Shown here piece after piece: positions 23,630 to 37,734 of a stretch of DNA of 64,000 bases. A program made the position numbers and the translations under genes. Location: NCBI GenBank assembly GCA_027475525.1, contig JAMWFC010000023.1:473272-537271 (forward strand). Reading direction: 5' to 3'. The notes under the pieces were generated by a model. The model was not told the origin of the DNA and searched no databases. It worked only from the letters and a program-made list of their open reading frames with translations. Each line of letters starts with the position of its first letter. The stretch's first letter is position 1. The stretch is from Macrolepiota albuminosa (lineage: Eukaryota; Basidiomycota; Agaricomycetes; Agaricales; Agaricaceae).

Positions 23630-24256
23630 GTGAGGTTAGCAAATATTTTGTTTGGTTAAGGCTTCAGCTTTTGAGCTCAACGTCCAAGTACAAGCATTTT
23701 CAGATCAACTTAGGTCCAAGGTTTCTTGCAATGTGTCAAGCAAGTGTGTATTTCAGTTTCATGGAACCTATTCATGGCAGAATCATGGACTTCATGATAA
23801 ATAGCTAATACTGTAGCATAGATTTAGATAATTACAGTATTTGTGATTAATTTAGGTCCTACTGTTAGGTTTTGCTGACCTGGAAGCCTTCCAAGTAAAG
23901 CAATACCTTCACAATGCAGACTCAAGTGCCAAAATACATGTACTTGGCTGTCAGAATGCTCCAGGATGTGATCCAAGATACTAGATGTCAAAATAGACAA
24001 GTCCAGGATTGAATGTCTTGCTCCAGAGTTTTTGGATTTGAGATAAGTGAAAGTTGAATCAAGTATGGAGTTCCTAAGTGAGACTGGAGTCAGTTTTTCA
24101 AGTTGAATAATGTGTGCCAGTCAAGTAGCATATACCAGACAAGTATTTATAAAGGGCACACAAGAGAAATGGAGAAACATAGTAACAATTATGCAATATT
24201 GAGACTAAGGTACATCTGAGCTACATAGACTATGGTCTTATATATTTGTTCTTGTC
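23630..24256. other. AT-rich CpG-depleted stretch without recognised gene
   Basis: CpG disappears from about 23,630. I see no transposon domain or gene. Confidence 0.5.
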
Positions 24257-24916
24257 AGGGGACTTCTCATTTTGTCCCTCTTTCATTTCTCATTTCTTCA
24301 CTCTCCTTTCATTCATTTTCTTATTTCTTCCGTCACTGTAAGGGTGATCTCTGGAGGCTGTGGCTCAGTCACACAGCTGGCAGAGGGAGATCCAAAGTGT
24401 ATTAGAGTATATACTGACAATATCATAATAACTACTCACCTGGCAGAGGAAGATCCAAAGAGGATTTCCTATGCCAGGTTGGATGCTTCTGGGGCCTTTA
24501 AAGCATGGGAAACTGTACAGTACAACAAAACCTTAAAAACTCAAAAATTGCCTAAATAAACAACTGTGCAAACAAGGCAGGAAAACTCCAGACTTTGGAA
24601 GTCAGAAAGGCAAAAACTCAAAAATTGCCTAAATAAACAACTGTGCAAACAAGGCAGGAAAACTCCAGACTTTGGAAGTCAGAAAGGCAAACTCTGGCTT
24701 ATATAAGTGGTCTGGAAGTGGTGCTGAAGGGCCCACATTTGTCTAAATGATAGCTAAAGAACCAGAGCACCTCAAAGGCTGAGAATAGTACTAACAGATA
24801 GTGTTAAGAGAATAGAAACAGCAAAATGAGAGAATGATAGAAAAAATAAGGAAATGAATGAAAGGAGAGTGAATGAATAGGGAGTGAAAGAAGGAAGAAA
24901 TGAGGAGTCCTCTGAC
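24257..24916 (+). mobile_element. MITE-like element R1, about 660 bp
   Basis: The ends TGTCAGGGGACTTCTCATTT (left) and AAATGAGGAGTCCTCTGACA (right) are inverted repeats. The interior recurs, partly, at 55,050-55,560 (same strand) and 56,136-56,775 (opposite strand). It has a repeated GGCAGAGGnAGATCCAAAG word and no transposase, so it is non-autonomous. The target-site duplication is not clear. Confidence 0.6.
24535..24691. repeat. 77-bp-offset tandem duplication (locus 8)
   Basis: Positions 24,535-24,614 match 24,612-24,691 inside the MITE-like element. The related copy at 55,290-55,330 shows no duplication. Confidence 0.95.
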
Positions 24917-25329
24917 AGTCACAAGCTATGATTTGTGCCTTTGGCATAAATTTTATAGCTTGTTGAGGGCTTTGCCTCAAACCCCTGCAACTTGCCTCCA
25001 CCCTAACCTTACTTTGTTCAGTTAGGGCTCCAAATATGTATATTAGTAACTCAACTTCTATTATAATCTTACTTTCATTATGTCTTACTGATTCTAGCAT
25101 ATGTTGTTAATGAATAGAGAGTTTCACATCTATCAAGAAATGATGCTACAATTCCAAGTTATATATATATTATATCAGTACAGTATCAACAAATATCAAG
25201 TTAAATGCTAAAATATAAAAATTAGTAATTAGTTAATTAACAATCACAGTTACATTTGTAAACCATTGAAGATTTCTTGATATACAATATTTGCAGTTGT
25301 TTTTGATGTATTTTCTTCTGACAAAATCA

Positions 25330-25998
25330 CCTTAATATGATCTCCAGATGTGCATCAAGAAAGTGCAACATAAAGTTGGCCATGTGTAAAAACTAGTGAT
25401 CAAAGGTCTAATCCAACATGTTTGACTAATTGCCCTTGCGACTTGTTGATAGTCATAGCAAAGGCCAATCAAATTGGGAACTGTCTCCTGCATAATAGTA
25501 TTGGCAAATCCTCTTCAGAGGTATCTAGATTGATCCTTGGAATCAAAACATTTGAACCTGCAAACTTGGCATCTCTACTGATAATATGACATCTGAAGAC
25601 TCTGGTGCTGATATGAGTGACAATCATTTTTGTTCCATTGCAAAGTCCTTTGGTTGTATCCAGATTCTTGAGGAGCATGACAGAAACTCCAATCTTCAAA
25701 GCCAGTTTATCCAAAGACAAACTACTGGCTTTCAAAGAGTTGAGATATTTCACAGGATATAATGCAAGTCCATCAGAATTTGTGTTATCAGACAGAACAG
25801 AATCTGCACTCTGTAAGATCCTTTCTTCCCCTGGATACCTCTTTAGAACTTCTGAATTGATCTTCTCTATATCAGAGTTTTTTCTAGAGAGAATAGTCTG
25901 GTCCAGGTAATACTGATCATTTTGATGATGACCAGTATCAGGATATGTGAAAGAAATCAATCCAGTGATAAAGTTGTCATCACAGATCATTCTTTCAG
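25330..25998 (-). pseudogene. Helitron helicase C-terminal fragment, copy B
   Basis: Same fragment as 10,430-11,090: [77 protein letters not shown]. It lies head to head with the fragment starting at 26,030, with the same junction as in copy A. Confidence 0.8.
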
Positions 25999-26029
25999 GC
26001 AGTTTGACTGTTTCTCAAGGTCCTAGATT

Positions 26030-28262
26030 TTTCCATGCACCAGGAAGTCCATGCTTCAGTGGATGCAATTAGATATATTTACAAGTACATCTACAAGGGC
26101 CATAATAGGACAACTTTGGAGATTGCTAGGGATGAGAAGGATGAAATCAAGGAACACTTGGATGCCAGATACATTTCTGCCTCTGAAGCTTGCTGGCATA
26201 TCTTTGAATTCAACATGCATGCTGAATATCCTTCAGTGTACAGATTGCCTGTGCACTTGGAAAACTGGCATGAAGTCTATTTCTCAGAGCATGCTGAATA
26301 TCCTTCAGTGTACAGATTGCCTGTGCACTTGGAAAACTGGCATGAAGTCTATTTCTCAGATGATGAATCAATACAAATGGTGGCTGCTAAACCTAATGCA
26401 AACAAGACTGCATTCACAGCTTGATTTGAAGCCAATACCAGGTTTTTCAATAATAACACCACTTATCAGAACTTTCCAACCAAGTTTGTTTATGAAGCAT
26501 CTAAACAGAGTTGGAAGAAGAGGCAGAGAGGTACAGCAATTGGGAGGATGTACTTTGCTTCACCAAGACAGGGAGGAAGGTTCTATCTTAGAATGCTCTT
26601 GACTGTTGTGACCAATGCAACTTCATAGGCTGATTTCAGGACAGTCAATGACCATATCTATCCAACTTATTAGGAAGCATGCAAGGCTCTAGGTCTTTTG
26701 GAGGATGATGCAGAATGAAGGCAGTGTCTCACTGAAGTTGCTCCAATCCAACTAGGATCAGCTCTCAGACAGCTGTTTTGCACTATTCTATTCCACTGTG
26801 CTCCTGCCACTCCAGAGGCTTTATGGAATGAATTTAAGCATTCTATCTGTGATGATCTTTGACATAGTTTAGAACATACAAGGCAATACAGAGACCGAGT
26901 CTTTACCAATAAAGATATTTATGACTATGGCCTTTATCTCATCAATGACACTTTGATGAATTTTGAAAAAACTCTGAGAGACTTTTACAACATGCCAGAA
27001 GCTCAACAAAATTGGAATATAGTTCCAGGTGATTGGCATTTGCATAAAAAATTGACTTGAATACTGATCAAACTATTCTTCTAGGCAATAGGCTTTTAGA
27101 AGATGAAACTAATTATGATGTTGAGGAATTAAAGCAAAGAGTGGAAGAAAACAGGGCCAAATTCAATGTGGAACAACTGCAGACTTTCAATGCTATCATG
27201 AATTCTGTGAACAACAATTTGAGCAGGATATTATTCATTCACAGTGCTGGAGGATGTGACAAAGCTTTTGTCTGCAATACTCTGGCTCCTGCTATTTGTT
27301 CCAATCTAGATGTGGCATTATGTGTAGCATCATCTGGGATTGCTGCATTATTGTTAGAAAGAGGTAGGACTGCTCATTCAAGATTCAAAATTCCCATTTC
27401 TGCTCTTGACACATCCATTGCCAATATTAAGAGAGGAACCCAGTTATCACAGCTCATACTTCACACCAAAGTTGTCATTTGGGATGAAGTTCCAATGCAA
27501 CACAAAAATGCCATTGACTCTGTGGATTGTGGCTTCAGGGACATCTTCAATAATGACATTTCCTTTAGTGGAGTTACTGTGGTTTTTGAAGGAGACTTTA
27601 GGCAAACTCTTCTCCACATGGACTCAGACAGCAGATGATTGCTGCTTCACTCAACAGGGGTCAACTTTGAAATCACATTCAAGTCCACTACTTGGTCTAA
27701 AATATGAGATTGGATCAGACTGCAGAGAATATTGCTCATGCAGCTTGGTTGTTGGATGTCGTTGCAGGGACAAATTTGGGACCTGTAGAAACAGTCAAAC
27801 TGCCTGAAAGGATGATCTGTGATGACAATTCTATTACTGGATTGATTTCTTCCACATATCCTGATATTGGTCATCTTCAAAATGATCAGTATTACCTGGA
27901 CTGGACTATTCTCTCTGGCAAGAACTCTGATATAGAGGAGATCAATGCAGAAGTTTTAAGGAGGTATCTAGAAGAAGAAAGAATCTTATGGAGTGCAGAT
28001 TCTGTTCTGTCTGATAACAGGAACCTATGCTGATACCATTATGCAGGAGACAGTTTCCAATTCAATTGGCCTTTGCTATGACTATCAACAAGTCTCAAGG
28101 ACAATCAGTCAAGCATGTTGAATTGGACCTTCGATCACCAGTTTTTACACATAGCCAACTTTATGTTGCACTTTTTTGATGCATATCAGGAGATTGTATC
28201 AAGGTGATTTTGTCAGAAGAAAAACATCAAAAACAACTGCAAATATTGTATATCAAGAAGTC
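26030..28262 (+). pseudogene. Helitron Rep-helicase relic, copy B
   Basis: The plus strand reads YIYKYIYKGHNRTTLEIARD, LDARYISASEACWHIFEF and PNANKTAFTA, then after stops GRMYFASPRQGGRFYLRMLL and GLLEDDAE. At 27,057-27,638 comes the PIF1-like motor: Walker A decayed to GGCDKAFVCNTL (GGTGKT expected), ASSGIAALLLERGRTAHSRF, Walker B VVIWDEVPM and FEGDFRQ. The C-terminal part follows at 27,704-28,262 ([28 protein letters not shown], then [14 protein letters not shown]). A segment between SDN and LCRRQF is deleted relative to 25,469-25,800. Many stops make it inactive. Confidence 0.85.
26217..26360. repeat. Exact 72-bp tandem duplication (in frame)
   Basis: Positions 26,217-26,288 equal 26,289-26,360, doubling HAEYPSVYRLPVHLENWHEV. 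Unlike the eleven other loci the unit is 72 bp, a multiple of three. Copy A has one unit. Confidence 0.9.
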
Positions 28263-29640
28263 CTCAATAGTTCACAAATGTAAGTGTAATTGTTAATTAA
28301 CTACTTATTACTAACTTTTATGTTTTAGTATCTAACTTGATATTTGTTGATACTGTACTAATAGAATATATATACCTTGGAATTGTAGCATCATTTCTTG
28401 ATAAATGTAAAACTTTCTATTTGTTAACAACATGTGCTGGAATCAGTAAGACATAATGCAAGTAAGATCATGATAGAAGCTAAGTTACTAATATACATAT
28501 TTGGAACCTCTAATCAAACACAGTGAGGTTGGGGTGGAGACTGAGTTACTTATATACATACTTGAAGCCCTAACTGAATGAAGTGAGGTTGCAAAGTGAG
28601 GTTGGAGTGGAGGCTAAGTTACTTATACATACTTGGAGCCCTAACCAAAACATTTGTGACAAAGACACAAATTGTAGCTCATAGAATATGACTAACAATA
28701 ATTGATGTTGAGTAAGGTCTATGCATATGACTCATCAAGGCTGACTACTATGCAGTGCAAATATATCATTGCAGGATACTGAGATATAAACCATTTAGAG
28801 ATATTTTTACAGGAGGCTGATGAAGGACTAGACTTGGAAAACTTTTTGTGATTTAAAGGGGCTCTAAGGGCAATAGTCAAATTTTTAGATGCCCTCTCTC
28901 ACCTCTACTCTGAGCCCACCTCAATGACCCTTTCTTGACAATTCACAGCTGGTTTGACTTACTATTGATCCCATCATAGGGGGGCAGCCTACTCAGTCCA
29001 CCACCACAAATGCTCCAACCACTTTCCATCAGCATTCTGTCACCACAAATCCAGAACCTGCCTCCAGTGCTGTCCTGACACCTATCCAATACACTCCACA
29101 AGCCTGGCCACTTTGGGGTCCTGGGTCTGAATTGCTCCAATCTTAGGCTCTGAAAGATGATTGCCTGCAATTACTGCATAAGCTTTACAAAAAAAATGTG
29201 AAGAATATTGGTGCCAAGGCCAAAGGCCTCTACTATTTCATAGGGAAAGAACACCTCCTAATTCAGAGGAAAGAGCAGACTCTGCTTCTGCCAATCGACT
29301 TCACTGCCCCTACAAAAGTAATGCTGCTCTCCTGCAGATAGTATTGTGGGTTCATCAATGGTGACAGTGCAGCTAGCATCAAGCGAGGCTGGGCCATTGG
29401 GACAGGTACTTACTCCACTGCCTGCTGCAACTAACATTGCACAAGGTGTGATGAGAGGCAGTCCCTCCCAATGACAGAAATAACATGGCAGCTGATCTAC
29501 CTGCTGAGTCTGAGGAGAACTAGGGCAGATTTGTCTGGAATGAAATGTATATGCATTGATTTAACCATCACTGTTGCAAATGCAACTCCCCAATGGCTGA
29601 GCAGAGTGTAGCTCTGCTCAAATCAATGTTTGTAATCTCC
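28263..29640. other. 3' part of Helitron block in copy B, no gene supported
   Basis: AT-rich and CpG-poor. It contains diverged repeats of a motif around CATACTTGRAGCCCTAAC near 28,500-28,640. The terminal hairpin GAGCAGAG/CTCTGCTC lies at 29,599-29,619. Confidence 0.4.
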
Positions 29641-29951
29641 TCCCCCCCACACACACGCAGGAGTAGTCATCCTCTACCATTTGCTACCCCTTAACCACAG
29701 TGACTATTCTTATAACACTCCTTTTATGTTTAATAGTTGTCCGAGTCATGAGAGAAGTCCAGAAAAAAAAGCTTCTTGGTTCCAATGGCATATTCGTGGC
29801 ATTGTTTATGTATGGGGATCTTTGATATGAACTATGATAAAAATGACAGAATATAGGCACAATGTTCGAGTTGCAACTCAAGGGAGGACTTTTGACAGCA
29901 CCATAATACAGAAACATCTCCAGAGTCGTATCTTTTATAAGATCCCATTGT

Positions 29952-31862
<1,911 letters not shown>

Positions 31863-31923
31863 CTGGCAAAGCTCAGTGGTTTGATAGTAGGAGTGACTGG
31901 GAATGGGGAGCGGCTGGTCTACA

Positions 31924-31931
31924 CTTTTATA
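31924..31931 (-). promoter_or_regulatory. TATA box of subtilisin copy B
   Basis: TATAAAAG on the minus strand, 62-69 nt upstream of the ATG at 31,862, as in copy A. Confidence 0.6.
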
Positions 31932-33850
31932 GATTGATATTGAATGGGCATGCTTGATTCGGATGTGCGGCCTGTGGGAACAGTACTGGAGTATTGGGAA
32001 AGTGCTTCTTCAATGTTTCTCTGTCAATTTGCACAGTATCGTTCATCACAGTACGAGACCAAAAGTGAGCGACTTACATAACAAAACACGGCCTCTTCAC
32101 TACTGATTCAGGATATTTACGCAGGCGAGTTGCTCACTTTCTGATGATTTATTATTCTCGTTCATTTCTCGATTTGTCATGAGGTTGAGGAAAAACAACG
32201 ATATAAAAAACCATCCATGGACGCGGATGACCAGGGCTGCATGAGATAAGATAGCAACATATGTCCGTATCAGGACGTCATAGTGATAACCTTCATGTTA
32301 AGTTTCAAAGTTTGTTAGCGTAACACCATTTATTCCATCATTGCTTCAGATTCTTATCTCAAATCTTGTCACAATCCATTTCGAATAGACTGCATTCTAC
32401 TTGTGTCTATGTTCAATACATTTGCGCGATTCGGTGTTCACCGGTGTCCAGTGGGAACCTGTACGCCCCGTTCATATGAACGGGAAAGCCCTTCAACCAG
32501 GGGCAAGGAACGGAGCGAACAGTCAAGAACTCTACAAAAGCATCAGATTCTGTCGGTTCATTCCCATGAGAAGGAGGTCTTGCCTACTATGTAGAGACCG
32601 ATAATGTATCAAGAAAGGACACTCCAACTGTATCAAACGAAGTCCACGAGGTTTCAATGATTCGGCACTTGTGATGAGCCAAGTTCAACTTGAGACCGCC
32701 AACGCCTTCAATCCGCCGAAGTGCTTTGTGTTTTTGATCACCGTCTTATCGGGTTGTTGTATGTATCTGCAACGCCTCCTTTCCCGCAAGATTGAAGTTT
32801 CCCTTTCATATCTTCCATCCATTATCGTCATGTCATCAGCGACTTGCAAGACCTTCAGTCATCCTTTCGGGTTCACAAGAGTTTGGGAAGCGATTCTCAA
32901 TTCCTGACTCGGGATACAGGCCCTGGATACTCCCCCTTCAAACTTGAATTCAACAACGCATGCATCCTGGAACGATGACGTGACATACAAGCGATCGTAG
33001 AGCGGCTTCAAAAGTGATTTTGTCCTGTATCAGTGCTGAGTTCGGTAAATAAACACACATTAAGGTTTGATTAAAAATAAACACGGATTATACTTTTAAC
33101 TAAATCCAGAACGGCAGACTGCTCTGCCGAGTTAAGGATAGACAAGGGAGCATAAATGTGTAGTGGGCAGACGTAGATTGAGTAAAGTCATGAGCTACGC
33201 AAAACAGGAAAATTGTGAGCTTTTGTCTATCGTGAAGGAGTATCGACTCATGCACCCACAGTCCTCTGTATATAACAGGAACCCGGGTCGCAGTGTACGA
33301 GGACAGGTTTATTATGTACCATGATGTTGCGTCAGTGATGGTTGGCCGGTCTCCGAAATGTACTGCAGAAGTGAAATCATTCTGGGACGTTTGGAGCATC
33401 ACATCAAAGAGGGTATTCAACTAGACTATGCTAGACTGAGACAGTAGTCAATCATTGGTCGCTCCAGAGTCACAACCAGGATTCATGCATGACTATTCCG
33501 AGTCTTATCTTATCCCTCAGAATCCCTTGAAATGAAGAAGACAGTGCACATGCAATGCCCGTACCTATCAGGAAAGTATGAAGATGCCTATCAGCGCCTC
33601 CAAATGAAGTATGAATGAATAAGACAGGTAGAGAGCAGGCCTCCAAGGGACTAAGAACCGAGGGTAGAGGGTAGCGAGGGAACATTGATGAAGTGAGAGG
33701 AAGCTCGAAGACATGGCGTAACATGACAAATGGTGCGATTGCTTCCGATCGGGGCCAGAGTCCATCAGTCGTCGTTGAAGTACAAAGGGATCCGGTCTCA
33801 GCATGCCACAAGCATTTAGAGCTCTTCTGTTATACATGTCGCTGCCCATG
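31932..33850 (-). other. Unresolved coding remnants downstream in copy B
   Basis: Conserved with 15,494-17,512. A possible 5' end at 33,849 (MGSDMYNRRALNACGMLRPD) extends past the duplication border at 33,770, so copy B probably keeps the original start of this gene and copy A lost it. The stretch at 32,990-32,590 reads LYDRLYVTSSFQDACVVEF and GGVSRACIPSQELRIASQTL before a stop. No family is recognised. I give no exon model. Confidence 0.4.
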
Positions 33851-35047
33851 TGTGAAATTTTGAATTAGTTGAGCCGACTAGTCAGAAAGAAGGCGACCCT
33901 ACGTCAACCAAGAATAGCTTATGAGAAAGAATAAAGAAGGATGGTAAAATAACAGGCGACAACCGCGACAATGAGAACAACCATGACGTCACGAAGGATG
34001 TGGGTTCAGAGAACAATAAGGAAATATGTAAACACGGCAACTGAGAGGAAGTCTGATGAATAAGAACCTATAATGAGACAAGTCAGCATATGGCTCAGGC
34101 AACAGATAAGGTATAGCTCAGAGACTTGAATGGTTCCTGACGGAATCGAGTCCATCGTGCAAGCACGTCACAAAAGGTATGCAGAAAAAGATTGCATCAT
34201 AAGAGAGAATATAGAAGAACACTTACAAGGACAACAATAACGAGCCAAAGAGGACTATTAACTGAGAACAAGAAGTCAGCATAGTGCTCGAGCGCATCGG
34301 AAAGTGAAAAATAGGGAGTCAGCGCAGAAAATACGTGTTCTTCTCATGGCTGGAGAGCATCGAAGTGAGCTGAGTTGTACGTAGATAACTCATCAAACAA
34401 GCAAAACAAGGAGGCCAACACTCACATTTGATTAAAAAAACACTGAAAAGTTTCCAGTAACGTCAGGAAGTTCACGGATACTGAGGACTTGCCCTAAACT
34501 CAGCCACTCATGGGAACTATACAGTACATGATCACGTGCAGTGTGACGCGTCGCGCCCCGGCTGATGCTTGCATCAGTCAGTGTTCCTACCTATGGATGT
34601 TCATGCGCAGAGCCATGCCATAAGCGCAGCGTCCTGGCCATCATCTCTTTGAGAAGACTCATGCTGTTGAAACGAGACGTTGTATCAAGATATTCAAAGT
34701 TGGCAGAGAAACGGCTTCGGGCTGGAGGGACCAGAAGATCAATACGGGAGGTGAAAGTTGCGTGCTGTGGTCCATTGACGGAAAGGACTCTTGGTTTTCT
34801 ATGAAAGAATCTTACCATCATGAGATAAATTCCAAATAAATCGAAGCATAGGCTTCCATCGTTGCGCCAATTAAGCAGCACCCCAAACGGTGACGGAATT
34901 CCTACGGTCCGATGGACCTTTTGTTCCCCTCACACTGTGCGACATTGTCATTTACAGAGACTGTTACTTCTTTTCCTCTGATGGCATTTTCATTTGAGGC
35001 TGAGAGTTATCCCGAAGCGTGGTGCCTTGACCTTCCTTAGAATTCTC
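33851..35047. other. Intergenic, one weak minus-strand frame
   Basis: 33,851-34,560 shows nothing I can support. At 34,881-34,591 the minus strand has a 96-codon frame (LLNWRNDGSLCFDLFGIYL, NGPQHATFTSRIDLLVPP) without recognised homology. It may be an exon of an unidentified gene or chance. Confidence 0.3.
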
Positions 35048-36273
35048 ATGGCCTCAACATCGACGGTCAAAAGAAAAGAGTGTCACGATGAAGATGCCTC
35101 TGCACCACAGAAGAAGCAGCGACTGGTTATTCAGGAGCAGGATGCAGAACTCGCACTGCTTCAAAACCTTGACTTTTCTAACCTGCACAGCACTTCCGCC
35201 ATTAGCGACCGTTTTGACTGTGTAGGGCGCTCCTTGTTACATGACTTCTATCTAGTTGTCAAATCTGGACATGAGGAAACAGAATTTGAGATCTTGGAAC
35301 TCGAATTCTACTTGTGGAAGGATGGATGCCACGAGGATCCCTTCACACATGGTAGTGAAGAACAGAGAGTTTGTGGGAAATGGTGTGTAGATAATCGAGT
35401 TTCCGGATCCAAATGTGACGCATTAAAGGAGTGATGGACGCTTTCAGGTATTTCCATCGTGCACCCAGACCCTCCACAGACTCCACTCGGAGTCTCACCA
35501 GTCTGACTACATATCGGGGAGGATCTCGTAAAGGGATGGATTTGACACTTGGTGACTCTATTCCAGAGATGCGAAAGGTCAGCAGATACTTCGACAATGC
35601 CGAAGCTTCCGCGGAGTCGAACAGAGAGTCGACGCGAGGGGGAGCACTCCTTCGAAGCCTTCGTCGCGTTTCAGATAGTAAGGTCATCTCGGGACCCTCT
35701 TTACTAGTTGACGAGGTCCTTCGTCTCAGCAACGCAGAGGATATACCTGAACTTGTTGAGGAAAAGTGGACAGGCGATACCTCAGCATTTGGTTCTCGCC
35801 CGACTTCTCTTTTTCTACGAGCCAGGGCATCGTTTTCTCAGCCAAAACCCACAGTCTATCGTTCGCCAAGAATTGGGCTGGACCTTTCTCATACAGGGAC
35901 GACAGCATCACCGTCTCATCCTCGAGTCCTCTTTCTACCCAGATTATATCGTTACTTCAGCTTCCCCAAACTTCTGACAACCAAAGGTCGTCCTCAAACA
36001 TTCCTTGGGGTACTTCAGTCCTGCATAGATACGACAAATACTGGTCAGGATTTGGGAAGCAAGTCTCTTCTCAATGAACTAATGAGAATAACGGGATTGA
36101 AGGAGAAGACTGCATCTCGGTATCTGGAGCACTACAGAGATGGGGTGAATTCAGGGAAATTGAAGAACTTTGTCGGTGTCCGAGGCAAAGGGGCAGGCTC
36201 TTCTCCAGCTACGTACCTCCAGATGATGGGGACTCTTGCAGTGCGAACCAGGTTAGCACATAAAATTTCATAA
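35048..36273 (+). CDS. Conserved hypothetical protein (FYLW...HEDPFTH / YRGGSRKG family)
   Basis: Exon 1 is 35,048-35,382 and exon 2 is 35,448-36,273, joined through a GT-AG intron that splits the Trp codon in GKWYFHRAPR. Visible blocks are MASTSTVKRKE with a basic, NLS-like PQKKQR, LEFYLWKDGCHEDPFTHGS, LTSLTTYRGGSRKGMDLTLG, GGALLRSLRRV, ISGPSLLVDEVLRL and a basic Ser-rich C-terminal half. The order acidic E-Y, H, YRGG, GALLR, GPS-L loosely recalls alkyladenine DNA glycosylases, which have GxVLIRA and GPGKL blocks. This is only a suggestion. No signal peptide is seen, so the protein is probably intracellular or nuclear. Confidence 0.7.
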
Positions 36274-36358
36274 TTTTCTGGTATATAGGACTTGGTGGAA
36301 TTCACGTTTTCGTTATATGACGAAAGACCGAATAATGGTGTCTGTTTAAAAAGAGAAG

Positions 36359-37221
36359 CTAGTATGCACCAAGAGGCAGCCTGATAAAGGCTGTCTCCTC
36401 CGCTGCCAACATGTCACTCTCCGCTATGTAGAATGCAATGAGACCTGTCATGATACCGAAAATTCCTCCGGCTTTCCCGACCCTGAAAACTATTGAGAAA
36501 CGACAGAAATTTCGAAAAGCACAAGAGACTAACTTTGGCGAACCCGTAAATTGAGCAATCGCGAGCAAGAGCAGTGTGACAGCCAGAACAGACAGCAAGG
36601 TTACAAAGGCCACATTACGGCGTACAACTGGGGGTCTTCAGGCAATTTAAGTACTTCAACGTATACCAGAGATGAAAATATCATACATGAACAACAACGT
36701 GAGCATGAACCATACGATAAGATACATGCCAAAGGCATTCGCAAACTCCTGTTGTGAAGCGTAGGCGGCAATGATACCGGAACTAGGAATGAAAATTGTC
36801 GCATACGACATCCAGAACGCGCCGTATAACGTCAAAACTTCGACAGAAACTAAGTAGGCATTAAATTTCGAAGGATGAGTACTCACCCGTGGCGCCGAAG
36901 ACGTTTCCTCTTGGGAATTCCCACATTCCTGCCATGAACTGTGTGAGCCCCCCACCGAAGAGGGCCATCCCCACAACGGTATTGGTTGTGTGAATCCCGC
37001 GCGTAGTAACATTGTACATTGACAGCAACCATGTCGTGGCCGCAAATGCGAATACGCCTCTGGAGAGATCATGAGATGTGAAAGCGATGTCAACAAAAAT
37101 CTACAAGGCAAACATACGGTGGAACGGGGTTGGCAATCCTCGATGGTTTTCTAACTTTGTAGGCGGTGCTTCCAACAATACCGGCATTTCCCTTCTCTGC
37201 ATCTTGTATATCAGACATCAT
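36359..37221 (-). CDS. Acetate/succinate transporter, GPR1/FUN34/YaaH (ATO) family
   Basis: Five exons on the minus strand: 37,221-37,118, 37,059-36,887, 36,849-36,667, 36,627-36,534 and 36,482-36,359, giving about 225 residues. The family signature NPxP (ANPVPP) precedes the first membrane segment. The following blocks are typical: FAATTWLLSMYNVTTRGI, VVGMALFGGGLTQFMAGMWE, FGAFW-like YGAFWMSYATIFIPSSGI, and KAGGIFGIMTGLIAFYIA. Six membrane segments are expected, in the plasma membrane. It probably takes up acetate together with protons. A secreted GDSL esterase gene that could release acetate lies about 4 kb away. ATG 37,218 is an alternative start. Confidence 0.9.
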
Positions 37222-37734
37222 CGCTTAATTTGTAAGGTGGTCAATGTGCTCTGAGAGGAAGTAGAAGCAGGAGGTCCAATGTGAGGAGCAGCAGGGGCAT
37301 GAGCCTATTATGAGAATTGCGTAGGAAGAATTCTACAGGTAAGGAAAGACTCGAGAGTAGTGTGATGGTACACGTGGAACGTGAAGAACATCAAGTCGCC
37401 TGAGTGACATTTCGAGCACACGTCATTCTGTGTAGCTGTGGTGACACTAAGAAGATACCCACGGATGTACGATAACTTGAACAAAGCTAACCTGCCCTGT
37501 CAACCGCAAACACGCGATCAGCGGCGCCAAGGTCCTGCTGTGTGAGAAAGAGCCAAAGTCCACGGGAAATATACACGTAGAGCTCAAAGCTCTGCATTTC
37601 CATTCGGGTGTGGCTTTCACACAACTTGGAATCCCAGAAACGAACGAAACTAGTCGTGTTGATCATCACGTAGATCACTGAATTTTAAGTAGAATCTAGC
37701 GATGCAGTATACCTTTCCCACTCCGCTCATGCCT
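37222..37734. other. Intergenic region between transporter and phytase
   Basis: About 510 nt that would hold the promoter of the transporter and the 3' end of the phytase gene. No clear TATA box or other element is seen. Confidence 0.4.

Noticed and set aside
24257..24916. Helitron or hAT assignment for the MITE-like element
   Set aside because: The ends are inverted repeats, which argues against Helitron, and no 8-bp target duplication could be found for hAT.
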